Of a stretch of 39,698 nt of DNA, positions 26,744-34,942 are shown one piece after another; position 1 is the stretch's first letter; each line of letters starts with the position of its first letter. This DNA comes from Polyangiaceae bacterium (lineage in GTDB: Bacteria; Myxococcota_A; Polyangia; Polyangiales; Polyangiaceae), in contig JAQSWN010000037.1 of NCBI GenBank assembly GCA_029266615.1, positions 1 through 39,698 of the forward strand, given 5' to 3'. The notes below the pieces were generated by a model that was given only the letters and a program-made list of their open reading frames with translations, ran no database searches and was not told the DNA's origin. The position numbers and the translations under genes are program-made.

Positions 26744-27475
26744 ATGGGGGAGACAGGGCATGCAGGGCAGACAGGGGCGAGAGCGGCCTCGTGGGGTGGT
26801 CGGCGTGCGGGTGCCGGGCGTAAGCGCCGATCGACGGTGTTCGTGCCGCACACATCGAGGCCGCGGCACTCGTCAGAGCACCCGCTTCACATTACGTTGC
26901 GCGTCGCAGCAGGTCTGCCTAGCTTGCGCAAGAAGAAGCTGTTTCGTGCCGTGAAGCGGTCATTCCAACTCGCTAATTCGCGCAGCAAGCTGCGCGACGT
27001 GTTCCGAGTGACGCACTTTTCGGTGCAAGGTAACCACGTGCACCTCGTGTCCGAGGCGGCCGATGAGGTCTTGTTGGCTCGGGGCGTTCAGGGGCTGTGC
27101 GTCCGCATCGCGCGTGGCGTGAACGCGGAGCTGGGGCGCCGTGGGAGCTTGTTCGCGCGGCGCTATCATGCGCGCGCACTTCGCACAGCTCGTGACGTCC
27201 GCCACGTTCTTGCCTACGTGCTTTTGAACGAGCAACGGCACTTGTACCAATGGCGTAAACTCACGCTGGCGCCGTGGTACTTCGATGCCTGTTCGTCGGC
27301 GCACGAATTCGATGGGTGGGCTCGCGTTAATGGTCTCGATCCGCCGAATGGCGCCACACGACACGTAACCGTGGAGCCTCGCTGCGAGTTGCTCAAAAGC
27401 CTGTGGCGCCGCCACGGCTTGATTCGTCCCGACGAAGTCCCCGGCGCGCCCGAGTTGCGCCGCCAGGCGTCGTAG
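26744..27475 (+). CDS. REP-associated tyrosine transposase (RAYT, Y1/HUH family)
   Basis: A 243-residue single-strand DNA transposase-like protein. Seen: the family N-terminal SWGGRRAGAGRKR, HITLRV, the metal-binding HUH-type triad GNHVHL (His98 and His100), ARRYHARALRTARDVRHVLAYVLLN with the candidate catalytic Tyr158, and a basic C-terminus. RAYTs are domesticated relatives of IS200/IS605 TnpA that act on REP palindromes. ATG 26744 is preferred because the conserved region begins just after it; extensions upstream would read through the repeat array. The stop codon sits inside the first unit of the downstream 16-bp array. Repeats carrying a common palindrome arm flank it on both sides. Confidence 0.87.
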   Translation: MGETGHAGQTGARAASWGGRRAGAGRKRRSTVFVPHTSRPRHSSEHPLHITLRVAAGLPSLRKKKLFRAVKRSFQLANSRSKLRDVFRVTHFSVQGNHVHLVSEAADEVLLARGVQGLCVRIARGVNAELGRRGSLFARRYHARALRTARDVRHVLAYVLLNEQRHLYQWRKLTLAPWYFDACSSAHEFDGWARVNGLDPPNGATRHVTVEPRCELLKSLWRRHGLIRPDEVPGAPELRRQAS

Positions 27476-27652
27476 TCGTAGCCGCCAGGCATCGAAGTCG
27501 CCAGGCATCGCAGTCGCCAGGCATCGCAGTCGCCAGGCATCGCAGTCGCCAGGCATCGCAGTCGCCAGGCATCGCCGCCAGGCATCGCAGTCGCATCATA
27601 GTCGCATCGCAGTCGCATCGTAGTCGCCAGGCATCGCAGTCGCATCGTAGCG
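27461..27652 (+). repeat. 16-bp/11-bp tandem array overlapping the RAYT 3' end
   Basis: Basic unit GTCGCCAGGCATCGCA. CCAGGC occurs nine times, at 27463, 27485, 27501, 27517, 27533, 27549, 27565, 27578 and 27627; the interval is exactly 16 bases between 27485 and 27565. Near the right end the unit shortens to 11 bases (GTCGCATCGTA), equal to the 16-mer without CAGGC. The first unit encodes the last residues and the stop of the transposase. A period of 16 is not a multiple of three, so the array is not coding. Confidence 0.85.
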
Positions 27653-27747
27653 ACCGAGCGCCCCGTGCGGCGGACGACGACACGCGCCGTGCGGCGCTTC
27701 TCGCATCGCGAGCGGCTGTCGCACGCTGCCGCTCGCTGCGACGCGGG

Positions 27748-27785
27748 TCTCTGCCGAATCAAGACGCGAGTCGATTCGGCAGAGA
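27748..27785 (+). repeat. REP-like palindrome 1
   Basis: Thirteen-base-pair stem TCTCTGCCGAATC / GATTCGGCAGAGA, then an AA bulge, a three-base-pair GAC/GTC stem and a GCGA (GNRA-type) tetraloop. The bulged imperfect hairpin resembles the REP elements recognised by RAYT proteins. Confidence 0.8.
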
Positions 27786-27898
27786 TGCAGGGAGCCGTCG
27801 AGCAGTCGCACGGCGCGCAAGCCGTAGTCCGACATCGACGCGCACCTTGACCGGCGTGCCTCCGACTGTGCGAATGCCTACGCTTTGCGGCGGTTCGG

Positions 27899-27934
27899 CT
27901 CTGCCGAATCGAGACGCGAGTTGATTCGGCAGAG
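27899..27934 (+). repeat. REP-like palindrome 2
   Basis: Second copy 151 bases downstream in the same orientation. Stem CTCTGCCGAATC / GATTCGGCAGAG, bulge GA instead of AA, stem GAC/GTT (the C-to-T change keeps a G-T wobble) and the same GCGA tetraloop. Conservation of structure despite base changes supports function. Confidence 0.8.
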
Positions 27935-27965
27935 ATGCCCGGCGGCGCGCGGCGCGGCGCGGCGC

Positions 27966-28060
27966 GTCCGGAGACGTCCGGAGCCGCGTCCGGAGCCGCG
28001 TCCGGAGCCGCGTCCGGAGCCGCGTCCGGAGCCGCGTCCGGAGCCGCGCCCGGAGCCGCG
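27966..28060 (+). repeat. 12-bp GC-rich tandem array
   Basis: The unit GTCCGGAGCCGC recurs every 12 bases from 27976 to 28060 (first interval 10), with the last units changed to GCCCGG. Each unit contains the self-complementary TCCGGA. Being a multiple of three, it is open in several frames (Arg-Pro-Glu-Pro or Gly-Ser-Gly-Arg repeats), which I do not regard as coding. Confidence 0.8.
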
Positions 28061-28130
28061 CCCGGAGGCGTCCGGCACCGCCCGGAGGCGTCCGGCACCG
28101 CCCGGAGGCGTCCGGCGCCGCCCGGCGCCG
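28061..28130 (+). repeat. 20-bp GC-rich tandem array before the cytochrome gene end
   Basis: Three contiguous copies of a 20-base unit (CCCGGAGGCGTCCGGCACCG) begin at 28061, 28081 and 28101; the third ends GCGCCG, and a partial CCCGGCGCCG follows. The array stops a few bases short of the stop codon of the minus-strand multiheme gene, in the position of its 3' untranslated region. It follows directly on the 12-bp array and shares its CCGGA core. Confidence 0.8.
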
Positions 28131-28136
28131 CGCGGG

Positions 28137-29816
28137 TCAGCCGCCGGGCATGCCGTGGCCGGGGCCGATGATTTTGGGCCAGGCGGCGTCGACGCTCCAG
28201 CCGGGGTGGACGTGCGGGGGGTGGTGGCACTCCGACGCGCAGAAGCTGAGTGCGGGCATCTTGATGGCCATCTTGTCTTTGGTGTTCGCGACGTGCTTGG
28301 AGCCGGGTCCGTGACAGACCTCGCATTGCACGGCGGTGAGGTTCTCTACGTGGGTGACGGTGCTGCCGCCGGGCTTGCCGTAACCGGTGACGTGACAGCT
28401 CACGCAGTCCAAGTTGAATTCTTTGTGTTGGCTGGAGAGCGTGGCGTAGGCGGCCGCGTGGTGCGTGCCGTTCCAGAACTTGCGCTCTTCTTCGTGGCAC
28501 TTGCTGCACGCTTCGAGGCCAACGTAGCCGGCTTCGCCCGCGGCGGGCGGCACGGGCGCCAGGTCTTTGAAGGCCTCTTTGTTGTGGTCGTTCACGCGCT
28601 GGTAATAGGCGGCGATGTGGCCAGAAACGCCCGAATCCGAGCCCATCTTCTCCGTGACCTCCACCGACTGAAAACGGAAGTAGCTGCCTTGCGCCGGCGG
28701 TTTCGAGTCCGGCAGCCTCGCGAGCTCGGCCTCGAGGTTCGTTTTGTCTTGCTTCAGCAAGGCCAGATCCGCGGGAGCGCCGCCCTGGTCCAAGCGTGCG
28801 TTGATTTCGCGCACTCGCCGGCCAATCTCTAGCTTGCGCTCGGTCGCTTCCAAGCCGCTGCCGTCCGCAAAGTCGAACGACTGCCCGCGGACGAAGAGAT
28901 CCACGACGCCGAGCGCTTGCAGGTGGTTGGGCGTCTCCACCACGAGGGTCTTGCCGACGAGCGTAGGGGACTGCGGCGGATCGTTGGCCTCCCCTTCGTC
29001 GAACGGTTTGCCCAGCACCGCGACCTCGAATCCCGGCTGCATCTCCAGTAGGCGGAGCGCCGCGCCTCGCGGCATCGCGGCGAGCAGTACCTGCAGTTGC
29101 GTGCCCTGCGCCTCCAGCTCCGCGAGACCTCTCTTGGCCGCGGCCGTGGCGTCCGCCGGCTGCAGCGAGCCGGGAGCTTTGCCGTTGACGAGCGGCAGGC
29201 TGATGCCCACGAAGCCGACCTTGATGCCGGACATTTCCACGACCTTGGTGCTCTGCACCTTGGCGTTCGGCAGGTTGGCGGCGAGGAGCGAGGCGCCCGA
29301 GCGAGCGACGAGCGCGCCGAGCGAGCTGTCGCCGAGGAGCCAGTCGTTGGCTCCTGGTGCCCAGGCCGTCAGCTTGAGCGCCTTGTATGCGTCCGCCAGC
29401 GCGTCCGCCTTGAAGCCGGCTTGCGTGTCGCGCGCGGGGTCCGGACGCGCGTTGAGAAACAGCATCGGCCCCGCGCCCACCGTGAGGGCGTTGGGCACTG
29501 CGGCGCTTTGCGACGCGATGTAAGCGGCAGCGTGGTCGGCACCGCCCAGCATGTCCTTCACGCAGCCGCACGGCTCCAGCGCTCCCGCCACGCTGGACAT
29601 GACGTAGAGCCGAAGAGAGGGCGCGCCCGCGGTGGCCGCGGCGCTACTGGGCTCCGACCCACATTTGCAGCCGGTGACGCCGGTGCCGGCAATGGCCGCA
29701 GCCAAGACCGCTGTGGCAAGAGCGCTGGCCGGCACGAATTTGAGACGATCGAGATGGCGTGCGCGCGGCCCGGACGAGGAGGCTCGACGTTTCACGGGGG
29801 CTATATAGCGCGCCAC
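28137..29816 (-). CDS. multiheme c-type cytochrome lipoprotein with UshA-like N-terminal domain
   Basis: A protein of about 559 residues. The signal ends in a lipobox (GVTGC). The N-terminal half starts LYVMSSVAGALEPCGCVKDMLGGADHAA, the LEPCGC pattern of UshA/5'-nucleotidase-like proteins in this group, and contains EVAVLGKPFDEG and LVVETPNHLQALG. A coiled segment follows (EATERKLEIGRRVREINARL). The C-terminal 150 residues hold heme sites CSKCH, CVSCH and CEVCH plus CASECH, a CxxxCH variant, with many His residues as possible axial ligands. It is probably a periplasmic or outer-membrane electron carrier or sensor. GTG 29816 is used; GTG 29795 is also possible. It is divergent from the kinase gene. 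Confidence 0.82.
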   Translation of the reverse strand: MARYIAPVKRRASSSGPRARHLDRLKFVPASALATAVLAAAIAGTGVTGCKCGSEPSSAAATAGAPSLRLYVMSSVAGALEPCGCVKDMLGGADHAAAYIASQSAAVPNALTVGAGPMLFLNARPDPARDTQAGFKADALADAYKALKLTAWAPGANDWLLGDSSLGALVARSGASLLAANLPNAKVQSTKVVEMSGIKVGFVGISLPLVNGKAPGSLQPADATAAAKRGLAELEAQGTQLQVLLAAMPRGAALRLLEMQPGFEVAVLGKPFDEGEANDPPQSPTLVGKTLVVETPNHLQALGVVDLFVRGQSFDFADGSGLEATERKLEIGRRVREINARLDQGGAPADLALLKQDKTNLEAELARLPDSKPPAQGSYFRFQSVEVTEKMGSDSGVSGHIAAYYQRVNDHNKEAFKDLAPVPPAAGEAGYVGLEACSKCHEEERKFWNGTHHAAAYATLSSQHKEFNLDCVSCHVTGYGKPGGSTVTHVENLTAVQCEVCHGPGSKHVANTKDKMAIKMPALSFCASECHHPPHVHPGWSVDAAWPKIIGPGHGMPGG

Positions 29817-29897
29817 CAGGCTTTTTCCGCTCCAAACTGGCGCTTAGTGAAGGCTGGGCATTTCGCCGCGCCGAAAGCCTGTTTTCGCCTGCATAAT

Positions 29898-31970
29898 GTG
29901 AGTGTCGTGCCGGAGGATACCAAGGGCAAAGCCCCTCAGCCATTCGGGCCGTTCGTGCTCGAGCGTCGAATCGCCGTGGGGGGCAGCGCGGAGGTGTTCC
30001 TGGCGCGGCCCAAGCTTGGCACGCAGCCGGCCGCGCACTTGGTCGTCAAGCGCCTGCTCCGCTCCGTGCGTGAAGGGGGCGAGTTCGACGCGCTGGAGCG
30101 CGAGGCCGAGCTCCACCGCGCGGTGCGCCACCCGAACGTCGTGGACGTGTACGGCGCGGGCATGGTCGGCGACGAGCCCTACCTCGCGCTCGAGTACGTC
30201 GACGGCGTGGACTTATATCGGCTGCTGCGGCGCGCAGAGTCCGAGCAACGCCGCTTCCCGCCCGCGCTGGCCGCGCACATCGCGCGGGAGGTGGCAGAAG
30301 CGCTGACGGCCGTGCATGGCGCGCGAGACAGCGAAGGCAACGGTCTGCATATCGTACACCGTGACGTCACCCCCTCCAATATTCTGCTCTCGATCGACGG
30401 CGACGTGTTGCTAGGGGACTTCGGCATCGCGCGGTTCGAGCACCGCATGAAGCCGGCTCAGGGCAGCGGCGGAGGTTTGAAGGGGAAGTTCGGCTACCTT
30501 TCGCCCGAGCAGGTCGCGGGAGAGCCTTCCGACCACCGGGCAGACTTGTTCGCGCTCACGGCCGTGTTCGGTGAGATGCTCATCGGAGAGCGCGTGTTTC
30601 CCGGCAGCGGGCAGCTCGCGGTGCTGCTCGCGATTCGAGACGTGAACATCGAGCCGCTTCGCCGCGTAGCGGGCACGCTGCCGCCCGGCATGCTCGCGGT
30701 GTGCGAGCGGGGCCTCGCTCGCGATCCGGGCGATAGATATGCCGACGCGGCCGCGTTCGCCCGCGCGCTCGCGCCGTTCGAGCTGCCCTCGCGGGAGCAA
30801 CTCAAGAAGACGCTCGCGGAGTGGGTGGTGTGGGCCAAAGACTCCAGCGAGCTGGCCAAGCGTATCGAGGGGCAGGTTCGCGACTCCGTGCAGCGGATGC
30901 AAGCCGTGCGCACGCGCAGCAGCGGGGCGATGCCGGCGGTGCACGCGCCGACGCACACTTCCGTCGTCGGGCCGCGGCCAGACTCCGTCGCGGTCGAGGC
31001 CGGATCGCGCATTCGCCGCACGGACGGGCAGCTTCTGGAGCAGGTGCCGTTCTCCAAGTTGATCGAGATGATCGCGACGGGCGACTTGGGAGCCGACGAC
31101 GAGGTGGCGCTGCTCGGCCAAGGTTTCCGGCCGATTCGCGACATCGTCGAGCTGGCGCGGCACCTGTTGCCGTCCACGACCGCGACGACCAGTCGCATCT
31201 TCGAGCCCGGCGTGCCGGACTACCAAGCCTTGCTCCGCGAGACGTCCATGCTGCAGGTGCTGGCGCACATGCGCCAAAAGGGCGAGACAGGGGCGCTCTT
31301 CGTGGAGCGCGCCCGCAGCATGGGCGCGTCCGTGCGCAAGGAGCTGTACCTCAACGGAGGCCGTCTGTTGCACGTTGCTTCCTCCGATCGCGAGGAGCTC
31401 CTCGGCGAGTACTTGGTACGCCGGGGCCGCCTGTCGCGCGAGCAGCTGGAGACCGCACTCGGCTCCTTGCAGCGCTTCGGCGGGCGACTCGGCGACACCC
31501 TCATTGGGCTGCAGTTGGTGAGCGCGGTGGACGTTTTTCGAGCCATTCGCGATCAAGGTCGTGACCGCGTGGCGGCGCTGTCCACGTGGGACGAGGGGCT
31601 CGTCACCTTTTACCGCGGCACTGCGCCCACGCGCGTGGAGTTCCCGCTCGACCTGGATCTGGCGAGCCCGCTCATGGCCGGCGCGATCCTTCGCTCCAAG
31701 GGCGAGCCGCGCTCGTTGCTGCCGGCGGGCGTCACGCCCATCCGGCCCGGGCCGCGCTACGAAGCCGCCAAGTTGCCTCGCGAACGTGGCAGCGCGCCCG
31801 CTTCGCTACAGTTCGTGATGACCTTCTTGAATGACCGCCCCAGCGTCGACGCGGCGCTCACGCGGCTGTGCGACTACCGACCGGGTCGAGACTCGCGCGC
31901 GGTGGGCGCCAAAGAAGCCGCGGCCGCGCTCGTGGTCGCGGAGCTGCTCGGCTGGGCCGCCTGGGGTTGA
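29898..31970 (+). CDS. serine/threonine protein kinase fused to a DUF4388-like module
   Basis: A protein of about 690 residues. The Hanks-type kinase domain (about 15-285) has glycine-loop IAVGGSAEVFLA, ATP-binding Lys51, HRDVTPSN with catalytic Asp156, DFG at 174-176 and GYLSPEQ. All key residues are present, so it should be active. A helical linker (about 290-350) follows. Then comes RRTDGQLLEQVPFSKLIEMIATGDLGADDEVAL, a GYF_2-like patch, and a C-terminal region (about 445-600) with LLRETSMLQVLAHMRQKGETGALFVER, typical of DUF4388/PATAN proteins. No transmembrane segment is seen. Start GTG 29898 (or 29907) is unclear; a CATAAT lies just upstream. It is divergent from the cytochrome gene. Confidence 0.9.
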   Translation: MSVVPEDTKGKAPQPFGPFVLERRIAVGGSAEVFLARPKLGTQPAAHLVVKRLLRSVREGGEFDALEREAELHRAVRHPNVVDVYGAGMVGDEPYLALEYVDGVDLYRLLRRAESEQRRFPPALAAHIAREVAEALTAVHGARDSEGNGLHIVHRDVTPSNILLSIDGDVLLGDFGIARFEHRMKPAQGSGGGLKGKFGYLSPEQVAGEPSDHRADLFALTAVFGEMLIGERVFPGSGQLAVLLAIRDVNIEPLRRVAGTLPPGMLAVCERGLARDPGDRYADAAAFARALAPFELPSREQLKKTLAEWVVWAKDSSELAKRIEGQVRDSVQRMQAVRTRSSGAMPAVHAPTHTSVVGPRPDSVAVEAGSRIRRTDGQLLEQVPFSKLIEMIATGDLGADDEVALLGQGFRPIRDIVELARHLLPSTTATTSRIFEPGVPDYQALLRETSMLQVLAHMRQKGETGALFVERARSMGASVRKELYLNGGRLLHVASSDREELLGEYLVRRGRLSREQLETALGSLQRFGGRLGDTLIGLQLVSAVDVFRAIRDQGRDRVAALSTWDEGLVTFYRGTAPTRVEFPLDLDLASPLMAGAILRSKGEPRSLLPAGVTPIRPGPRYEAAKLPRERGSAPASLQFVMTFLNDRPSVDAALTRLCDYRPGRDSRAVGAKEAAAALVVAELLGWAAWG

Positions 31971-31976
31971 ACCGGC

Positions 31977-33395
31977 TCAGGGCGTGGGAGCGTCGGCGGA
32001 CAAGGCCGCGAGGCACTCGTACGCCGCGTACTTGTAGGAGTCGGACAGCGTCGGGTAATTGAAGACCATGTCGATGAACAGGTCGACGGTGCCGCCCAGC
32101 AGAATCGCGGTTTGCCCGATGTGCACGAGCTCGCTGGCGCGCTCGCCGATGACGTGGACGCCGATGATCTTTCGGGTTTCCCGGTGGACGATGAGCTTGG
32201 TGATGCCGTCCAAATCTCCCGTGATTTTGCCGCGCGCGTTCTGCGCGTACAGAGCTCGGCCCGCGACGTAGGGAATCTGCTTCTCTTTACACGTCTCTTC
32301 CGTCTCGCCGAAAGAGCTGCACTCGGGGATGGTGTAAATCCCGTACGGCATCGTCTGCGCTACGAACTTCTTGTAGGAAAAGTTGAAGGCGTGGCACACC
32401 GCGACCCGCCCTTGCTCCATGGACACGGAGGCGAGCGCGGGGAAGCCGATCACGTCACCCGCGGCGAGGATGTGCGGCACTTTGGTGCGGAACTGCGCGT
32501 CCACCTGCAGGTAGCCGCGAGAGTCCGGCTCCACGCCCACCCCGCCGAGGCCGAGCCCCTGCGTGGCACCAGTGCGGCCGGCCGCGAAGAGCAGCTGCTC
32601 CGTGACGACCTTGCTGCCGTCCCCGAGCGTGGTCTCGACCCCACCGGACACGCGCTTCACTGCGCCCCAACGTTGGCCCTGCCGCAAGGTGATGCCGGAC
32701 CCAATCATCGCGGACTTAAGGCCCGCCACGATCTCCAGATCCAAAAACGGCAAGATCTCCGAGCGAGCGTCGACCAAGGTCACCGCGACCCCCAGCGCCG
32801 CGAACATGCTGGCGTACTCGCAGCCGATGACGCCGCCGCCCAAGATCGTGAGCGACTTGGGTAGCGTGTTGATGTTGAGTACTTCGTCGCTGTCGTGGAT
32901 GAAGTCGTCGGCGAAGTCGATCTCGGCGGGGCGATGAGGCTTCGAACCGGTGGCGATGAGGATGATGTCGCCATGGATACGGCGAGAGCCGCTCGCGCTC
33001 GTGATCATCACCGTGTGGTCGTCGACGAACTGTCCCCGGCCTTGGTAGTACGTGATCTGGTGCCGCTCGAAATTTTGCCGGAATGAGCGCGCTTCCGCGG
33101 CGGCGATGGCGTTCTTGCGCGACATCAGCCGCGGTACGGTGGCTTGCGCGTCTAGCTCCACTGCGACGCCGTACAAGGCGCGCGCGCGGTGACCCGAGAG
33201 GTAGAGGGCGGTTTCGCGGAGCGTTTTGCTCGGCAGCGTGCCGGTGTGCACGGCCGCGCCGCCCGGCTCGGGCTCCCGCTCGATCACGGCGACGCGCTTC
33301 TTGAAATACGCGGCTTGGGCGGCCGCTTTCTCGCCGGCGGGGCCAGCGCCGATCACCACCAGGTCGAATTTTTCGAGAGCAGCCTGAGCTTCCAC
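31977..33395 (-). CDS. sthA: soluble pyridine nucleotide transhydrogenase (SthA-like flavoprotein)
   Basis: An FAD enzyme of 472 residues that exchanges hydride between NADPH and NAD+ in the cytoplasm. FAD site GAGPAG at 16-21, NAD(P) site LGGGVIGCEYASMF, second FAD contact LAAGDVIG, and a dimerisation domain with IYTIPECSSFGETEE and FNYPTLSDSYKYAA. In the place of the redox Cys pair of related reductases stands GGAAVHTGTLPSKTLRE, without any Cys, as expected for a transhydrogenase rather than a disulfide reductase. The start is inferred as GTG 33395; a longer reading frame upstream would overlap the MATE gene and is not homologous. It follows the MATE gene by about 100 bases. Confidence 0.88.
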   Translation of the reverse strand: MEAQAALEKFDLVVIGAGPAGEKAAAQAAYFKKRVAVIEREPEPGGAAVHTGTLPSKTLRETALYLSGHRARALYGVAVELDAQATVPRLMSRKNAIAAAEARSFRQNFERHQITYYQGRGQFVDDHTVMITSASGSRRIHGDIILIATGSKPHRPAEIDFADDFIHDSDEVLNINTLPKSLTILGGGVIGCEYASMFAALGVAVTLVDARSEILPFLDLEIVAGLKSAMIGSGITLRQGQRWGAVKRVSGGVETTLGDGSKVVTEQLLFAAGRTGATQGLGLGGVGVEPDSRGYLQVDAQFRTKVPHILAAGDVIGFPALASVSMEQGRVAVCHAFNFSYKKFVAQTMPYGIYTIPECSSFGETEETCKEKQIPYVAGRALYAQNARGKITGDLDGITKLIVHRETRKIIGVHVIGERASELVHIGQTAILLGGTVDLFIDMVFNYPTLSDSYKYAAYECLAALSADAPTP

Positions 33396-33493
33396 GTCCA
33401 GGAGACTAGCCCGGCTCGCTCCGCGCGGGGCCGCCAAACTTGTGGGACGGCGGCCCGACGTAGCCGGCGGACAACGGCTCGCTGCCGCTCGGA

Positions 33494-34942
33494 CTAGGCC
33501 AGCGCGGCCCTGAGAAATCGGCCGCGCTTGTAGCTGGCGGCCAGCGCCACCGCGAGCGCGACGTAGCTGAGCCCCGCCACGAGCCAAACCTGCGTGAGCT
33601 GAGGGGCGGCTGAGAACAGCACGAACAGGCTAGCCGGGACTTGCACGAGCAGGACGACGCTCGCATCTAGAACCAACGCCCGCTCGGGTGCTCCGGCCCC
33701 TTGCATGACGGAGCCGAGGACGATGCCGATGCCGAGCGCGACGTAGCTCGGCGCGACCCACGCTAGGTAGCTTCGTGCGATGCCGAGCACTTGCGGATCC
33801 GCGTCGAAGAACGTGACGATGGGCGTCGCGAACACCACGTAGGCGAGCGCGAGCAGGGCCATCATCACCAGGTTGTACAGCGCCGCCCAGTAGCCACTGT
33901 GTTTGGCGCGCCGAACCGCGTGCGCGCCGAGGTTCTGTCCGACGAACGTTTGAACGGCGCTGCCCCAGCCGATGCTGATGAAGAGCGCCATCGTCTCGAA
34001 GCGAAAGACGATGCCGAGTGCGGTCGTGGCGCTCTGGTCCGTCGCGGTCGTGAAAGCGCGCGCTACGAGCGCGTGCGTGAGCAGCATGGCGCACATCCGC
34101 ACGACGAGCTCCGCGCTCGACGGCCAGGCGAGCCGCAGCAGCTGCAGGAGGGCCGGCTTGTCGGGTGACAGGGGCGGCCGGACGCGCCAAAAGCCGAGGC
34201 GCTTGGCCGCGAAAAAGAGCAGGGGGAGTAAGATGACCGCGCGCGCGAGCAGGGTGGCCACGCCCGCGCCGAAGAGCTCCAGCCGCGGGATGCCGAGCGC
34301 GCGCGCCAAGGGCGGACCCCACGAAAGGAAGCTGGGCGCCTCTCCGGGGCCGTAAACGAACAGCACCGCGAAGAAGAAATTCAAGACATTTCCGAGCACG
34401 AGCAGCGCCATCGGCGTCTTGGAGCTGCCGACGGCACGCAGCAAGCTGGCGCAATGGAGCATCAAGAACATCGTCACCCCGCCGCCCATGACGACGGTCA
34501 GGTAGTCGGCGCCCCGCTCTACGATTTGGCCTTTGACGCCGATGACCCCTTCCAGCAGGGCGCGCGCGCCGAGCCCGCCGACCAATGCGAGCACGAGGCC
34601 GAGCCCGAGCACGAGCAGGCTCGACTGCCAAGCGACGCGCCGCGCGTCGCTTGCGTCGCCACTGCCCCAGGCGCGGCTCACGAGGCTGGCGGCCGCCACG
34701 CTGATGCCGTAGCTGACGATGGTGCCGAGCGCAGCGAGCTGATCGCAGATGCCGATCGCGCCGAGCGCGGGGCCAGAGACGGCCGGAGGTAGCCGCGCGA
34801 TGATGTAGGCGTCCACCAAGTTGAAGCCCGTTTGCAGGCCCATGCCGAGCGCGAGCGGCGCGCCGAAGCGCAGCACCTCGAGCGGCAAGGAGCCATGCAA
34901 GATGCGCTGGGTGCGGCGGTCCAGCGGTGAAGCCTCGCTCAC
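33494..34942 (-). CDS. MATE-family multidrug efflux transporter
   Basis: A 482-residue inner-membrane exporter of the MATE family, moving toxic cations out in exchange for H+ or Na+. About 12 hydrophobic segments in two homologous halves are visible: EVLRFGAPLALGMGLQTGFNLVDAYIIARL opens the first, and LLRLAWPSSAELVVRMCAMLLTHALVAR opens the second. The GTG start at 34942 overlaps the end of the RNase H-like gene (GTGA), so translation is coupled. No regulator is adjacent. Substrates cannot be read from the sequence. Confidence 0.93.
   Translation of the reverse strand: MSEASPLDRRTQRILHGSLPLEVLRFGAPLALGMGLQTGFNLVDAYIIARLPPAVSGPALGAIGICDQLAALGTIVSYGISVAAASLVSRAWGSGDASDARRVAWQSSLLVLGLGLVLALVGGLGARALLEGVIGVKGQIVERGADYLTVVMGGGVTMFLMLHCASLLRAVGSSKTPMALLVLGNVLNFFFAVLFVYGPGEAPSFLSWGPPLARALGIPRLELFGAGVATLLARAVILLPLLFFAAKRLGFWRVRPPLSPDKPALLQLLRLAWPSSAELVVRMCAMLLTHALVARAFTTATDQSATTALGIVFRFETMALFISIGWGSAVQTFVGQNLGAHAVRRAKHSGYWAALYNLVMMALLALAYVVFATPIVTFFDADPQVLGIARSYLAWVAPSYVALGIGIVLGSVMQGAGAPERALVLDASVVLLVQVPASLFVLFSAAPQLTQVWLVAGLSYVALAVALAASYKRGRFLRAALA

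Noticed and set aside
27461..27652. CRISPR array
   Set aside because: The repeats are 16 or 11 bases with no unique spacers between them, and no cas genes are present.
27885..28832. Long plus-strand reading frame with Arg-Pro-Glu-Pro repeats
   Set aside because: It is a by-product of the 12-bp tandem array and then runs antisense to the multiheme gene; no start context or homology supports it.
27214..29571. A 785-residue minus-strand reading frame
   Set aside because: It runs antisense through the RAYT gene and the repeat arrays and overlaps the cytochrome gene in another frame; its composition is Arg-rich shadow sequence.
29097..29897. N-terminal extension of the kinase
   Set aside because: The frame continues upstream opposite the cytochrome gene; the kinase homology begins at about 29940, so a start at 29898 or 29907 is far more likely.
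33396..33587. Longer N-terminus for SthA
   Set aside because: The extra residues are Arg/Ala-rich, unlike the family, and would overlap the MATE gene.
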